A DNA stretch of 64,000 bases from Leifsonia sp. Root1293. GTDB lineage: Bacteria; Actinomycetota; Actinomycetes; Actinomycetales; Microbacteriaceae. The stretch covers positions 791,898-855,897 of the forward strand of contig NZ_LMEH01000001.1 of assembly GCF_001425325.1 (NCBI RefSeq). Reading direction: 5' to 3'. Shown one piece after another: positions 7,208 to 15,636 of the stretch. The translations under genes and the position numbers were made by a program. Positions within the stretch are counted from its first letter, which is position 1; every line of letters starts with the position of its first letter. The notes under the pieces are model-generated. The model searched no databases and was not told the DNA's origin. It was given only the letters and a program-made list of their open reading frames with translations.

Positions 7208-8398
7208 ATGAAAAGGTTCCCGCGCGCGACGGTCATCCTCGTGGGTCTGGCCGCCGCGACCATAACGGCCATAGGGATCAGTGGAATCCGGGGCATTCTC
7301 GCCCCCACGCTGCTGACCCTGATCCTCACCATCTGCGCAGCCCCCGTGCGTGCCAAGCTCATCGACCGAGGAGTTCCCCGCGGGCTGGCGACGGGTTCCG
7401 TCATCGTCGTCGTCTTCGGTGTTCTCGCGGCATTCGGTTACGCCATCGTCGTCGCGGTCGGGCAGTTCGCTGCGATGCTGCCGAGCTACTCCGAGGAGTT
7501 CGCCGCGATCGGAGCCGCCATCTCGGGCTGGCTCACCTCTCTGGGATTCGGGCAGTCGCAGGTCGACTCCATCGTGCACAGCCTCGATCCGCAGAACGTT
7601 CTCGCTTCGATCACCACGGCCATCGGCGGCCTGGCGAACTTCACCGCCGCCCTGGTGATCGTGCTCACCATGATGATCCTCATGGCGGCCGACGCGGTCT
7701 ACTCCCGGGTGATCCTCGGTCAACTGCGTGAGACGAGCCCCGACCTGGTGTCGGCCCTCGGTCAGTACGCGGCGAACGTGAGGCGGTACATGGTGGTGAC
7801 CACTGGGCTCGGAATCGCCCAGGGCGCACTCGATGCCCTGGCGCTGGCGCTGCTCGGCGTTCCGGCTGCCCTGCTCTGGGGGCTTCTGGCATTCCTCTGC
7901 AGCTTCATCCCGAACGTCGGATACTTCCTGGCCCTGATCCCGCCCCTCGTGTTCGGTTTCCTCGAGGGAGGCTGGGGAACGGCGTTGGCGGTTCTCGTGG
8001 TCTACGCGATCATCAACGCCGTGGTTCAGTCGATCATCCAGCCCCGCGTCGTCGGCCATGCGGTCTCGCTGAGTCAGACGGTCACCTTCTTCTCGGTTCT
8101 GTTCTGGGCCGTCATCATCGGCCCGATCGGTGCGATCCTCGCCATCCCGCTGACGCTGTTCGCGAAGACGGTGCTCATCGACGCGGACCCCGACGCGCGC
8201 CGATGGCAACCCGCTCTCGGACCGACGGCTGCCACGCGGGAGCTGATGGATGACGAGATCCGATCGGACAGCGAGCATCGTCGTGCACGTCATGCAGCTC
8301 CGGCGACTGCGCCTCCCGTCGACCAGTCGTCCCGGACCGACCTGGCTTCAGACGGTGATCCACCAGGTGAGAGGGCCGCGGGTGGTGAATCATCCTGA
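7208..8398 (+). CDS. AI-2E family transporter
   Basis: A 396-residue membrane protein with about eight hydrophobic helices and the family layout: two N-terminal helices, a long loop (residues 95-140, VDSIVHSLDPQNVL), then LGVPAALLWGLLAFLCSFIPNVGYFLALIPPLV and IIQPRVVGHAVSLSQTVTFFSVLFW, which are the most conserved AI-2E exporter motifs. The last 60 residues are hydrophilic and low in complexity. Known members export autoinducer-2 or act as Na+/H+ antiporters; the substrate here cannot be deduced. It is driven by a leaderless promoter behind operator B, divergent from DUF1622, and its stop codon lies within operator C of the next gene. Confidence 0.9.
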   Translation: MKRFPRATVILVGLAAATITAIGISGIRGILAPTLLTLILTICAAPVRAKLIDRGVPRGLATGSVIVVVFGVLAAFGYAIVVAVGQFAAMLPSYSEEFAAIGAAISGWLTSLGFGQSQVDSIVHSLDPQNVLASITTAIGGLANFTAALVIVLTMMILMAADAVYSRVILGQLRETSPDLVSALGQYAANVRRYMVVTTGLGIAQGALDALALALLGVPAALLWGLLAFLCSFIPNVGYFLALIPPLVFGFLEGGWGTALAVLVVYAIINAVVQSIIQPRVVGHAVSLSQTVTFFSVLFWAVIIGPIGAILAIPLTLFAKTVLIDADPDARRWQPALGPTAATRELMDDEIRSDSEHRRARHAAPATAPPVDQSSRTDLASDGDPPGERAAGGESS

Positions 8399-8406
8399 TC
8401 GGATGA
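8390..8406 (+). promoter_or_regulatory. Operator C: TCATCC-N5-GGATGA
   Basis: Exact half-sites with five bases between them. It overlaps the stop of the AI-2E gene. The centre (8398) is 31 bases before a -10-like GATGCT (8429-8434), predicting a transcript from about 8441 toward the DUF6325 gene. Confidence 0.7.
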
Positions 8407-8504
8407 CGTCATCGCACGGGATCGAGAGGATGCTGAACCCATCAACCGGCGCTGGGAGCATGTCGCACCCGCCAGGCCCGGCGAGAGTGAAGGAGTGACG
8501 CGAT

Positions 8505-8963
8505 ATGCCTGCTGAGGATCTGAACGAACTCGGCCCTGTCGATTTCTACGTGATCGAGTTTCCGGCCGGTCAGGCGAACTTCACGGGCGAGATGGCCGAA
8601 GAGCTGGTCAAGCTGGTGGACGCCGGCGTCATCAGGGTGATCGATGCGATCATCCTGACGAAGGATGCCGACGGTGAGATCGACGCCATGGAGCTCTCGG
8701 ACGTGCCCGATCTCGGCGCGCTGGTCGACATCGAGGGGCAGCTGGCAGAGCTTCTCGCCGCCGACGATGTCGTGAACCTCGCCGCCGCAATGGAACCGGG
8801 CAGCGTCGCCGGAGTGCTCGTGTACGAGAATCTCTGGGCCGCGCCTTTCGCCTCCGCGGCGCGCCGCGCCGGAGGGCAGCTGATCGCCAACGGGCGCATC
8901 CCCATCCAGGCCATCATCGCCTCGCTCGAGGCCGATGGAGTACTCGAGACAGAAGGAGTTTGA
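8505..8963 (+). CDS. DUF6325 family protein
   Basis: A 152-residue soluble, acidic protein. It starts with a strand GPVDFYVIEFP, then a helix GEMAEELVKLVDAGVIRVIDAIIL, and ends with a small-residue segment GSVAGVLVYENLWAAPFASAARRAGGQLIANGRIP. This matches the DUF6325/DUF1269-like proteins of actinobacteria. The function of the family is not established. It heads a three-gene run with the 53- and 72-residue proteins and lies behind operator C. The 106 bases before it hold the operator and a probable untranslated leader. Confidence 0.85.
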   Translation: MPAEDLNELGPVDFYVIEFPAGQANFTGEMAEELVKLVDAGVIRVIDAIILTKDADGEIDAMELSDVPDLGALVDIEGQLAELLAADDVVNLAAAMEPGSVAGVLVYENLWAAPFASAARRAGGQLIANGRIPIQAIIASLEADGVLETEGV

Positions 8964-8964
8964 C

Positions 8965-9126
8965 ATGCCGCTCAGACCAGCCAGAATCGGGCGCGTCGGC
9001 GTCGTGCGCGCGCCTGTGGCCAAAGCCGCCGTCGTCGCTGCGGCCGTCAGCCCAGGGCCATCGCCGATCGCCAAGGCGGCCGTGGTCGGCGCTGTCGTGA
9101 CGCCCGGCCGTCGTCGCCGCATCTGA
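8965..9126 (+). CDS. Small Ala/Val-rich basic protein
   Basis: A 53-residue protein starting one base after the stop of the DUF6325 gene, with an excellent AAGGAG site at 8953-8958. It contains two imperfect copies of a motif AKAAVVxAxVxPG and ends in RRRR. It has no clear membrane helix, though the Ala/Val segments could be amphipathic. Small proteins of this kind often follow DUF6325 genes, which I recall but cannot verify here. The tight coupling supports it being a real gene that works with the DUF6325 protein. Confidence 0.75.
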   Translation: MPLRPARIGRVGVVRAPVAKAAVVAAAVSPGPSPIAKAAVVGAVVTPGRRRRI

Positions 9127-9168
9127 GCCGCGGCGTCGGACGAGGCGGCGAGAGGATCGGGAACGCCC

Positions 9169-9387
9169 ATGATCGCCGAAACGTTCGACATCCTCGTCAG
9201 AGGAGATGTGGGGCCGCTGATCACCGACGAGCTGGCCGGGTTCGAGGTCGTGGAGAGCGGCTCCGGCTCGACCCTGCTGCGAGGAGTCGTTCCCGATCAG
9301 GCTCGCCTCGTGGGCCTGCTCGACCTCCTGCGTTCGTTCAACATCGAGATCGAGGCGGTCAGGCACGTCAGCGAGTCGTCACCCTGA
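9169..9387 (+). CDS. Small conserved-looking protein, 72 aa
   Basis: A 72-residue protein with alternating strand and helix segments: FDILVRGDVGPLITDEL, FEVVESGSGSTLLRGVVPDQARLVGLLDLLRSFNIEIEAVRHV. The pattern resembles a small alpha/beta (ferredoxin-like or ACT-like) fold, which is inference only. It follows the 53-residue gene by 42 bases, and its 3' end overlaps the end of the convergent LuxR gene by 20 bases. I do not know its function. The reading frame is preferred over the antisense extension of the regulator because the regulator's own stop lies at 9368. Confidence 0.7.
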   Translation: MIAETFDILVRGDVGPLITDELAGFEVVESGSGSTLLRGVVPDQARLVGLLDLLRSFNIEIEAVRHVSESSP

Positions 9388-12016
9388 CCTGATCGACCCG
9401 CGCTGGAAGCGGGTCGAGAAGGCCCAGTTCCCGTGCCTGCTCGATTGCAGCGCTCCGCCCGGTCACTCCGAGCTTCCGGTAGATGTGAGCCATGTGCGTC
9501 TTGAGCGTGTTGACAGTCACGAAGCACAGCTCGGCGATCTCGGCATTCGTCGTTCGATCGGGGAGATAGCGCAGAACCTCGAGTTCTCGTTCCGTGAGGG
9601 GATCGACGAGCTTCGCGTTGGTATCGCCTGAGGTGAGCTGCCGTGCCCGGGTCATGATCGCCAGCGCCAGTCCACCGCGTTCCGGCGCGAGCTCGCCGAT
9701 GAGCCGGAGGACGGTCGACCCACCATCGACGGTGAACGGCAGCACCAGGCCCTCCGGCTCCGCCTTGTCGAGGGCCTCTGTGATGAAACCGAGGGCGTCG
9801 TCGTGGAAGTCACCGGCTTCAGCGGTCCATGCACGGAGAAGCAGGAGCTGGATCTCGCCCCGCAGTCCGTCGCCCGCGATGACGTCATCAACCTGCTCGA
9901 GGAGTGCCGCGGCGACCTCGGTCTCGCCGACGCTGAGGTGGGCTGCGACCGTCTCGAAGCCGATCGCCGGCAGGGTCGGTATCTGGTCCCGAACCAAGCG
10001 CAGCGCCTCGGTGGCGCGACCGGTTCGCCGAAGTCCATTCAGGTGGAGGGCCTCGAGTCGATCGCGCAGGGCAGGGGCCGGACTCGACGGCGGCTCGGTA
10101 TGCGACCTGTCCGCGGTGTCGAGCGCCTTCTCGTGGCGTCCGTCTCCCGCGGCCAGTTGACCTCGCTGGTACCGCGACAACCACGCCAGCTGCGTTCGAT
10201 GGTTCGCCTCGGCACGGAGGATGCCGGCTCGCAGATGGGTTGCCGATGCGTCCTCCAGTCCTCGGTCGACGGCCACCATCGCCAGCGCCAGGTGAGCATC
10301 AGCGCTGATCGGGTGGAGAACGAGCCTCGTCACGGCGGCCACCTCCAATGACTCCAGCGCGAGTCGCTCCGCTTCCGATGCCCTCCCGCACCACGCATCG
10401 AGGAGGGCGAGGGAGCCCAGGATGCCGACCCGGAAGGGCGCGTATCCGACGCCATCCGTGTCTCTGGCCATGTTCAGCCACGCCTCTGCCTGCCGCACGT
10501 CGCCGTTCAGAAAGTGGGCGCGCCCCACCGAAGCCGTCGCCACGGTCGACAGGAGAGCGCGCGAGCTCAACCCCATGACCTGGGGCGTCGGGGCGTCGGG
10601 ATGCTCCGCGAGCAGGGCAAGTGCCCGCATTCCCGTGCGGATGCAGTCGTCAGGGCGGGCGGTCCACTGCACCGTCGCCGACATCCACGCGTAGGCGACG
10701 GCCTTCTCTCCGACCGATGCGTTCGGATCCTCGGCCACTCGTCCCAGGATGTCCACGGTGCGTGCGGCCGCTCCCTGCATCCCGAGCAGGATTCCCAGCT
10801 CGAGCGACACGTCGAGGCGCCGGGCGCGGGCGGCCTCCGGCACCGTCGTGATCCAGCGGATCACCGTGTTCATCTCACCGCGCTCGAAGATGTCGCTGCC
10901 GCGCGTCATGATCGCCTCGAGCGCGTCATCCCAGTCCCGCGCGCGGAGCAGGTATTCGACGGCGGGGTCGAGCTCGCCGCGATCAAGGTGATATTCCGCG
11001 GCCCGACGGAGGAGGACGGGTTCCTCCTCGGCGCGCTCGGCCCGGAGCCGGTATCGCAGGAGGTCCCGGAACAGGTGGTGGAACCGAAACTCCTCCTGGC
11101 GATTGTCGATGGGGACGAAGAACATGGACTCGTGCCGCAGTTGCTCGAACAATCGCTGAGCGTCGTCGCGGCCGAGCACATGATTCACGAGGCCGGCCGT
11201 CATCGTGTCCAGTGGTGACATCCTGAGCAGGAGCGCGCGTCCGTTCGATGGAAGCGCATCCAGGACCTCTTCGGTCAGGTACTCGGCCACCAGGCGATCG
11301 CTGCCGCCGAATTCGGCGACGAACTCGTCTGGGCGCTCGTGGAACTTGAGCGTGATACCCGCGAGTTGAAGGCCGGCCGCCCAGCCCTCGGTGCGGCTGA
11401 CCAGCACATCGAGCACGGCAGCTGATGGTGCGTTCCTGGTGATGTTGGTGAGAAGCTGCGCCGATTCCTCTCTCGTCATCGCCAGGGCGTCCTGACGGAT
11501 CTCGAGGAGCCGATTCCTCAGGCGCAGCCTGCTCCAGGGGATCGCCGGATCGACGCGGGTCGACATGATGACGTGCACGTTCTTCGGAAGTGAGACGAAG
11601 AACCGTCCGAGGTCGGCCAGAAGGGTCGAGTTCGACAGGTGGTGGAGGTCGTCGAGGATGACGACGGTCTCGGGAAAGGACTCGAGTTCCGCCGACAGCG
11701 CTGTCAGCATCGGTCCACCCAGGCCTCCAGCGGTGAGTCCAGCGAACCGGGACAACTGCGCCATTCCGGGCTGCACCGTCGACATGGCCGTGGACAGCCG
11801 CTTCGCGAAGCGCACGGGATCGTCATCGAGCGGGTCGACGTCGATGCGCACGAAGGCGAGTTCGGGATGGGCGGAAGCCCATTGATCGAGGAGGACCGTC
11901 TTTCCGGCGCCGGGCGGTGCCACGAGCAGGGTCAGCGGAACACCGAGCGCCGCATCGAGACGGCGCTTCAAGGCAGGCCGGTCGACCAGCGAGTCGGGTG
12001 GGAACTCTTCGATCAC
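9368..12016 (-). CDS. MalT-type LuxR-family ATPase regulator
   Basis: An 882-residue STAND-type regulator. A Walker A motif APPGAGKT lies about residues 33-40, Walker B in TVVILDDLHHLSN, then a winged-helix and a long helical (TPR-like) region, and a C-terminal LuxR HTH (LTERELEVLRYLPDRTTNAEIAELCFVTVNTLKTHMAHIYRKLGV). This is the architecture of MalT. I choose GTG 12016 because GGGAGG precedes it with good spacing; an in-frame GTG at 12034 has AGGA too close. E. coli MalT recognises a GGATGA-like core, and the nearby operators A-E carry GGATGA half-sites, so this protein is the likely regulator of the surrounding genes. Its inducer is unknown. No such operator lies before its own gene. Confidence 0.92.
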   Translation of the reverse strand: MIEEFPPDSLVDRPALKRRLDAALGVPLTLLVAPPGAGKTVLLDQWASAHPELAFVRIDVDPLDDDPVRFAKRLSTAMSTVQPGMAQLSRFAGLTAGGLGGPMLTALSAELESFPETVVILDDLHHLSNSTLLADLGRFFVSLPKNVHVIMSTRVDPAIPWSRLRLRNRLLEIRQDALAMTREESAQLLTNITRNAPSAAVLDVLVSRTEGWAAGLQLAGITLKFHERPDEFVAEFGGSDRLVAEYLTEEVLDALPSNGRALLLRMSPLDTMTAGLVNHVLGRDDAQRLFEQLRHESMFFVPIDNRQEEFRFHHLFRDLLRYRLRAERAEEEPVLLRRAAEYHLDRGELDPAVEYLLRARDWDDALEAIMTRGSDIFERGEMNTVIRWITTVPEAARARRLDVSLELGILLGMQGAAARTVDILGRVAEDPNASVGEKAVAYAWMSATVQWTARPDDCIRTGMRALALLAEHPDAPTPQVMGLSSRALLSTVATASVGRAHFLNGDVRQAEAWLNMARDTDGVGYAPFRVGILGSLALLDAWCGRASEAERLALESLEVAAVTRLVLHPISADAHLALAMVAVDRGLEDASATHLRAGILRAEANHRTQLAWLSRYQRGQLAAGDGRHEKALDTADRSHTEPPSSPAPALRDRLEALHLNGLRRTGRATEALRLVRDQIPTLPAIGFETVAAHLSVGETEVAAALLEQVDDVIAGDGLRGEIQLLLLRAWTAEAGDFHDDALGFITEALDKAEPEGLVLPFTVDGGSTVLRLIGELAPERGGLALAIMTRARQLTSGDTNAKLVDPLTERELEVLRYLPDRTTNAEIAELCFVTVNTLKTHMAHIYRKLGVTGRSAAIEQARELGLLDPLPARVDQVRVTTR

Positions 12017-12178
12017 GTGCGCCTCCCGTGGCACTCCTGAGCGCTTGGGCTCAGTATGGCACCGGTGGGCGATCGGCGCGACGGATGCCGGTGCTCGGCG
12101 GGTAACACCGAGTCACGTCCTCTCTCCGCCTATGCGGTCATGCGTGAACGTGCAGTGCGCATCGAAACGGTGAGGCTG

Positions 12179-14545
12179 CTATTGCCGAGCCATTGCGACG
12201 CGCAGCCGTTCGTCGGGGTCGATGAAGTGGTCGTTGTCCTCAACGCCGACGTCGATCTGCACCCAGTGGATCTTCCCGGTGAAGCGACTGGTCGCGGCCG
12301 TGTAGTCGGGGGAGACCGTGGTGCCGGACTCGTAGCCGACATCCGTCGTCTCGTCGGCCGAGAAGATCAACGCCTGGGTGGCGCCGACCCGACCCGTCCC
12401 GACGCTGGTGCCGTCATGGAACAGGGTGACATCGCCGCCCTTGGCCAGGCCGCCGCCGTCGTAGGCGAACTCCATCCGCACCTGGTGGGTTCCGGGCGCG
12501 ACAGGCTCGGTGGCCTCGGTCGCGAACTCCTGGATGCCGAGCACGTTGTAGACGAACTTCATACGTCCTTCCTTCGCATACAGGCTCCACCCACCGAACC
12601 TGCCACCCTGGGCGATGATCACTCCCTCGAGACCTGATGCCGGAACCTCGACCTCGGCTGTGACCGAGAAGGATTTGTTCTTGATGCTCACCACGCTGCT
12701 CTCGGACAGTCGTCCCATTCCGGCGAACAGCAGTTGACTGTTGCCGCGGACGAGCGTCGGCCTTCCCGCCAGTTCCGGATTGAGCCGTTCGGCCGTACGG
12801 TCGTCGATCGGCAGCACGTTGTACTTCGTCGCCTCGATCAGCCAGAGCCGTTGCAGACGATGGAGGCGTTCCGGGTCGTCGGCAGCGAGATCTCTGGCCT
12901 GGCTGTAGTCCACGTTCCCGTCGTACAACTCCCAGACGTCGTCGTCGAACGCCGGCAACGTCCCTCCGACCATCACCCAGGGAGTGCGGTGCTTGGTGAC
13001 AGCGCTCCAGCCCTTGAAGTAGACCCCACGATTGCCGAACATCTCGAAGTACTGCAGCTCGTGCCGCTCCGGCGTCTCGGGCGAGTTGAACGAGTAGAGC
13101 ATGCTCGTTCCCTCCATCGGCGACTGGAGCACGCCGTTGACGCTGGTCGGCTCGGGGAGGCCCGCTGCCTCCAGGATCGTCGGGGCGACGTCGATCACGT
13201 GGGTGAACTGGGAGCGCAGCCCACCCTTCTCCTCGATGCCGTTCGGCCAGTGCACGATGGTGCCGTTCCTGGTACCGCCCCAGTGCGATGCCACCTGCTT
13301 CGTCCACTGGAACGGCGTGTCCATCGCCCAGGCCCAGCCCACCGCGTAGTGGTTGTAGGAGGCGGGCCCGCCGAGTTCGTCGATCTTGGACATCATGAAC
13401 TCGGGCGTCTCGAGCGCAGCCATCCCGTTGAAGTTGGCCATCTCGTTGAATGCGCCGTTGACGGTGCCCTCGGCCGAAGCGCCGTTGTCGCCGATGATGT
13501 AGTAGATGATCGTGTCGTCGAGGATCCCGAGGTCCTCGATGGCATCGATCACGCGTCCGACGTGATGATCGGTGTGCTCGAGGAATCCGGCGTACACCTC
13601 CATCTGGCGCTCCAGAACCGGCTTCAGCTCCGCCGGCATGTCGTCCCATGCCGGGATCTCGGCGTGCCGAGGGGTGAGTTCGGCGTCGGCTGGGATCACA
13701 CCCAGCTCCTTCTGGCGAGCGAAGGTCTGTTCGCGCTGCGCATCCCATCCGCCCGCGAACTTCCCCTTGTATCTGTCTGCCCACTCGGCCGGTACGTGGT
13801 GCGGCGCATGCGTGGCACCGGGGGCGAGGTACACGAAGAACGGCTTGTCCGGCATGAGCGCCTTCTGGGTGCGGATCCAGCTGGTCGCCCGGTCGGCGAG
13901 ATCCTCGGTGAGGTGGTACCCCTCCTCGAAGGTGGCCGGCGGTTCGACCGGAGTCGTGCCGTCGTACAGGGCGGGCTCCCACTGGTTGTTCTCGCCGCCG
14001 ATGAAGCCGTAGAAGGTCTCGAATCCGCCACCGGCAGATGGCCACGCGTCGAACGGTCCCATGGGCGAGGACTGCCACACGGGAACCTCATGGCACTTGC
14101 CGAACTGCGCCGTCGAATAGCCGTTGAGCTTCAAGGTCATCGCCAGGGGTGCCTTGGTGTTCGGCCGGAGCGAACTGTTTCCCGGAGCGGATGTGGCCGT
14201 CTCTGTGATGCTCCCCATCCCGACCGAGTGGTGATTGCGGCCGGTCAGCATCGCCTGCCGGGTCGGCGCGCACAGGGCCGTCGTGTGGAATCGGTTGTAC
14301 TTCAGCCCGCCGGCAGCCAGTCTCTCCGCATTCGGCGTCGAGCACGGACCACCGAATGCACTCGATGCCCCGAAACCCACGTCGTCCAGCAGGATCACCA
14401 GCACATTCGGCGCGCCCTGCGGCGGCAGCAGCGGCTCGATGGGCGGATAGGCGGTGTCGGGATCCTTCGCATCGTAGGTCGTGAGCCCCGGCGCCGGTCG
14501 GTCGGGGATCGGCAACATCGAGCGGCTGTGGCGATCGGGGGTCAT
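12179..14545 (-). CDS. Arylsulfatase (sulfatase family)
   Basis: A 788-residue sulfatase. The active-site signature CAPTRQAMLTGR places Cys92 as the residue converted to formylglycine and Arg96 as its partner. Metal-binding Asp54/Asp55 lie in VLVILLDDVGFG, and DNGASAEG in the middle supplies further metal ligands. After the catalytic domain comes a C-terminal beta-rich domain of about 200 residues. There is no signal peptide, so it should act in the cytoplasm, and an activating enzyme is not in this window. It follows the SHOCT gene by 13 bases and shares its operator D promoter. The sulfated substrate is not deducible. Confidence 0.92.
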   Translation of the reverse strand: MTPDRHSRSMLPIPDRPAPGLTTYDAKDPDTAYPPIEPLLPPQGAPNVLVILLDDVGFGASSAFGGPCSTPNAERLAAGGLKYNRFHTTALCAPTRQAMLTGRNHHSVGMGSITETATSAPGNSSLRPNTKAPLAMTLKLNGYSTAQFGKCHEVPVWQSSPMGPFDAWPSAGGGFETFYGFIGGENNQWEPALYDGTTPVEPPATFEEGYHLTEDLADRATSWIRTQKALMPDKPFFVYLAPGATHAPHHVPAEWADRYKGKFAGGWDAQREQTFARQKELGVIPADAELTPRHAEIPAWDDMPAELKPVLERQMEVYAGFLEHTDHHVGRVIDAIEDLGILDDTIIYYIIGDNGASAEGTVNGAFNEMANFNGMAALETPEFMMSKIDELGGPASYNHYAVGWAWAMDTPFQWTKQVASHWGGTRNGTIVHWPNGIEEKGGLRSQFTHVIDVAPTILEAAGLPEPTSVNGVLQSPMEGTSMLYSFNSPETPERHELQYFEMFGNRGVYFKGWSAVTKHRTPWVMVGGTLPAFDDDVWELYDGNVDYSQARDLAADDPERLHRLQRLWLIEATKYNVLPIDDRTAERLNPELAGRPTLVRGNSQLLFAGMGRLSESSVVSIKNKSFSVTAEVEVPASGLEGVIIAQGGRFGGWSLYAKEGRMKFVYNVLGIQEFATEATEPVAPGTHQVRMEFAYDGGGLAKGGDVTLFHDGTSVGTGRVGATQALIFSADETTDVGYESGTTVSPDYTAATSRFTGKIHWVQIDVGVEDNDHFIDPDERLRVAMARQ

Positions 14546-14558
14546 GGCCTCGTCCTTC

Positions 14559-14945
14559 CTAGGCGCTGGCGAGCGCGTTGGCCTTCAACTTCTCGTACTC
14601 GGCTGGCGTGATCGCGCCGGAGTCGAGCAGCTTCTTCCCTGCCTCGATCTCGGAAGCCGCTGAGGACGGTGAGCCGGCCACGGATCGGATGTACTCGGTG
14701 GATGCGGCCGACGCCTGCTGGGCGCGCGCCGCGCTCCGCTGCGCCATCGCCTGTCCGCGTGCGATCAGATAGATCAGGGCGGCGAGGAACGGCGCGATGA
14801 TGAGGAACACCACCCAGAGCGCCTTGGCCCAGCCGTTGAGTTCCTTGTCCTGGAAGAGGTCGACGAAGACCCTGATGAAGATCACGATGCATGCGACCGC
14901 GATGTAGAACCAGAAGAACCAGACGAAGAAGTCCCAGATGTTCAT
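14559..14945 (-). CDS. SHOCT domain membrane protein with PLDc_N-type helices
   Basis: A 128-residue protein. Two N-terminal transmembrane helices (about 3-28 and 40-64) with the motif WAKALWVVFLIIAPFLAALIYLIARG resemble the PLDc_N family. A short helical linker leads to a C-terminal SHOCT motif (AGKKLLDSGAITPAEYEKLKANAL). The ATG at 14945 has a GAGAGGA site. SHOCT domains are small oligomerisation modules found in many membrane proteins. It is the first gene of a unit with the arylsulfatase, transcribed from a TAGCTT -10 (14998-14993) located 32 bases from the centre of operator D. Confidence 0.88.
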   Translation of the reverse strand: MNIWDFFVWFFWFYIAVACIVIFIRVFVDLFQDKELNGWAKALWVVFLIIAPFLAALIYLIARGQAMAQRSAARAQQASAASTEYIRSVAGSPSSAASEIEAGKKLLDSGAITPAEYEKLKANALASA

Positions 14946-15021
14946 GACATGTCCTCTCGCAGCGGGAAGTCCAACACTTCCGCGTCGGCTCGAAGCTATG
15001 ACCGGCGCCGGGTGGCGCACA

Positions 15022-15038
15022 TCACCCGATCCGGATGA
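15022..15038 (-). promoter_or_regulatory. Operator D: TCACCC-N5-GGATGA
   Basis: Centre 15030. Reading toward the SHOCT gene, the first base of the TAGCTT -10 (14998-14993) is 32 bases away, the same distance as for operators B and E. Confidence 0.7.
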
Positions 15039-15076
15039 TGTGGAGTTGGCCACGCGGGCCGCGCTTCCGCAGAGAC

Positions 15077-15093
15077 TCATCCCATCCGGGTGA
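15077..15093 (+). promoter_or_regulatory. Operator E: TCATCC-N5-GGGTGA
   Basis: Centre 15085. The first base of the TACCTT -10 (15117-15122) is 32 bases downstream, toward the DUF7144-like gene. Together with operator D it occupies the divergent region, one site per promoter. Confidence 0.7.
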
Positions 15094-15207
15094 TGCCCCG
15101 ATTCTTCGCTCCTCGATACCTTCGACGTCGAAGCAGGCCGACGCGCCTGTTCCCCGATCAGCCGCTCCGGCTCATCGGCGGTGAACCTCGAGGACGGCGG
15201 GTGGATC

Positions 15208-15609
15208 ATGAGCGAAAGCAGAGCAGTGACTGGTTGGGTGGGGTGGATCGGCTTCGCCGGAATCATCCTCATCCTCAACGGGATCTTCAGCGCGGTCCAG
15301 GGGATCGTTGCACTCGTCGGTCCGAATTCGTACTACGTCGTGACAGGCGAAGGGCTCTTCCTGTTCGACGTGACCGGTTGGGGGTGGTGGAACATCCTCG
15401 TCGGCCTGCTGCTGATCTTCACCGGCATCGCGCTCTTCGTCGGAGCGACCTGGGCACGCGTCGTCGCGATCATCGTCGCGTCGTTGAGCGCGATCGGGCA
15501 GCTCCTCCTCGTGCCGGCGCAGCCGTGGTGGTCTCTTCTGGTCATCGCACTCAACATCCTCGTGATCTACGCCATCAGCGCGCACGGTCGTGAAGTTCGC
15601 ATGGACTGA
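15208..15609 (+). CDS. DUF7144-like four-helix membrane protein
   Basis: A 133-residue membrane protein with four hydrophobic helices and short loops; characteristic segments are GWVGWIGFAGIILILNGIF, DVTGWGWWNILVGLLLIFTGIALF and PAQPWWSLLVIALNILVIYAI. It resembles the DUF7144 family, which has no known function. I prefer ATG 15208 (MSESRAV) over an in-frame GTG at 15181 because the family's conserved part begins just after it; neither has a strong ribosome-binding site. It is divergent from the SHOCT-arylsulfatase unit and behind operator E. Confidence 0.85.
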   Translation: MSESRAVTGWVGWIGFAGIILILNGIFSAVQGIVALVGPNSYYVVTGEGLFLFDVTGWGWWNILVGLLLIFTGIALFVGATWARVVAIIVASLSAIGQLLLVPAQPWWSLLVIALNILVIYAISAHGREVRMD

Positions 15610-15636
15610 GTCACCGAGGGCAGCGCCACCGCTGGC

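Noticed and set aside
12035-12178. A sixth GGATGA-type operator before the LuxR regulator
   Set aside because: A single GGATG occurs but with no inverted partner at the required spacing, so autoregulation by this motif is not supported.
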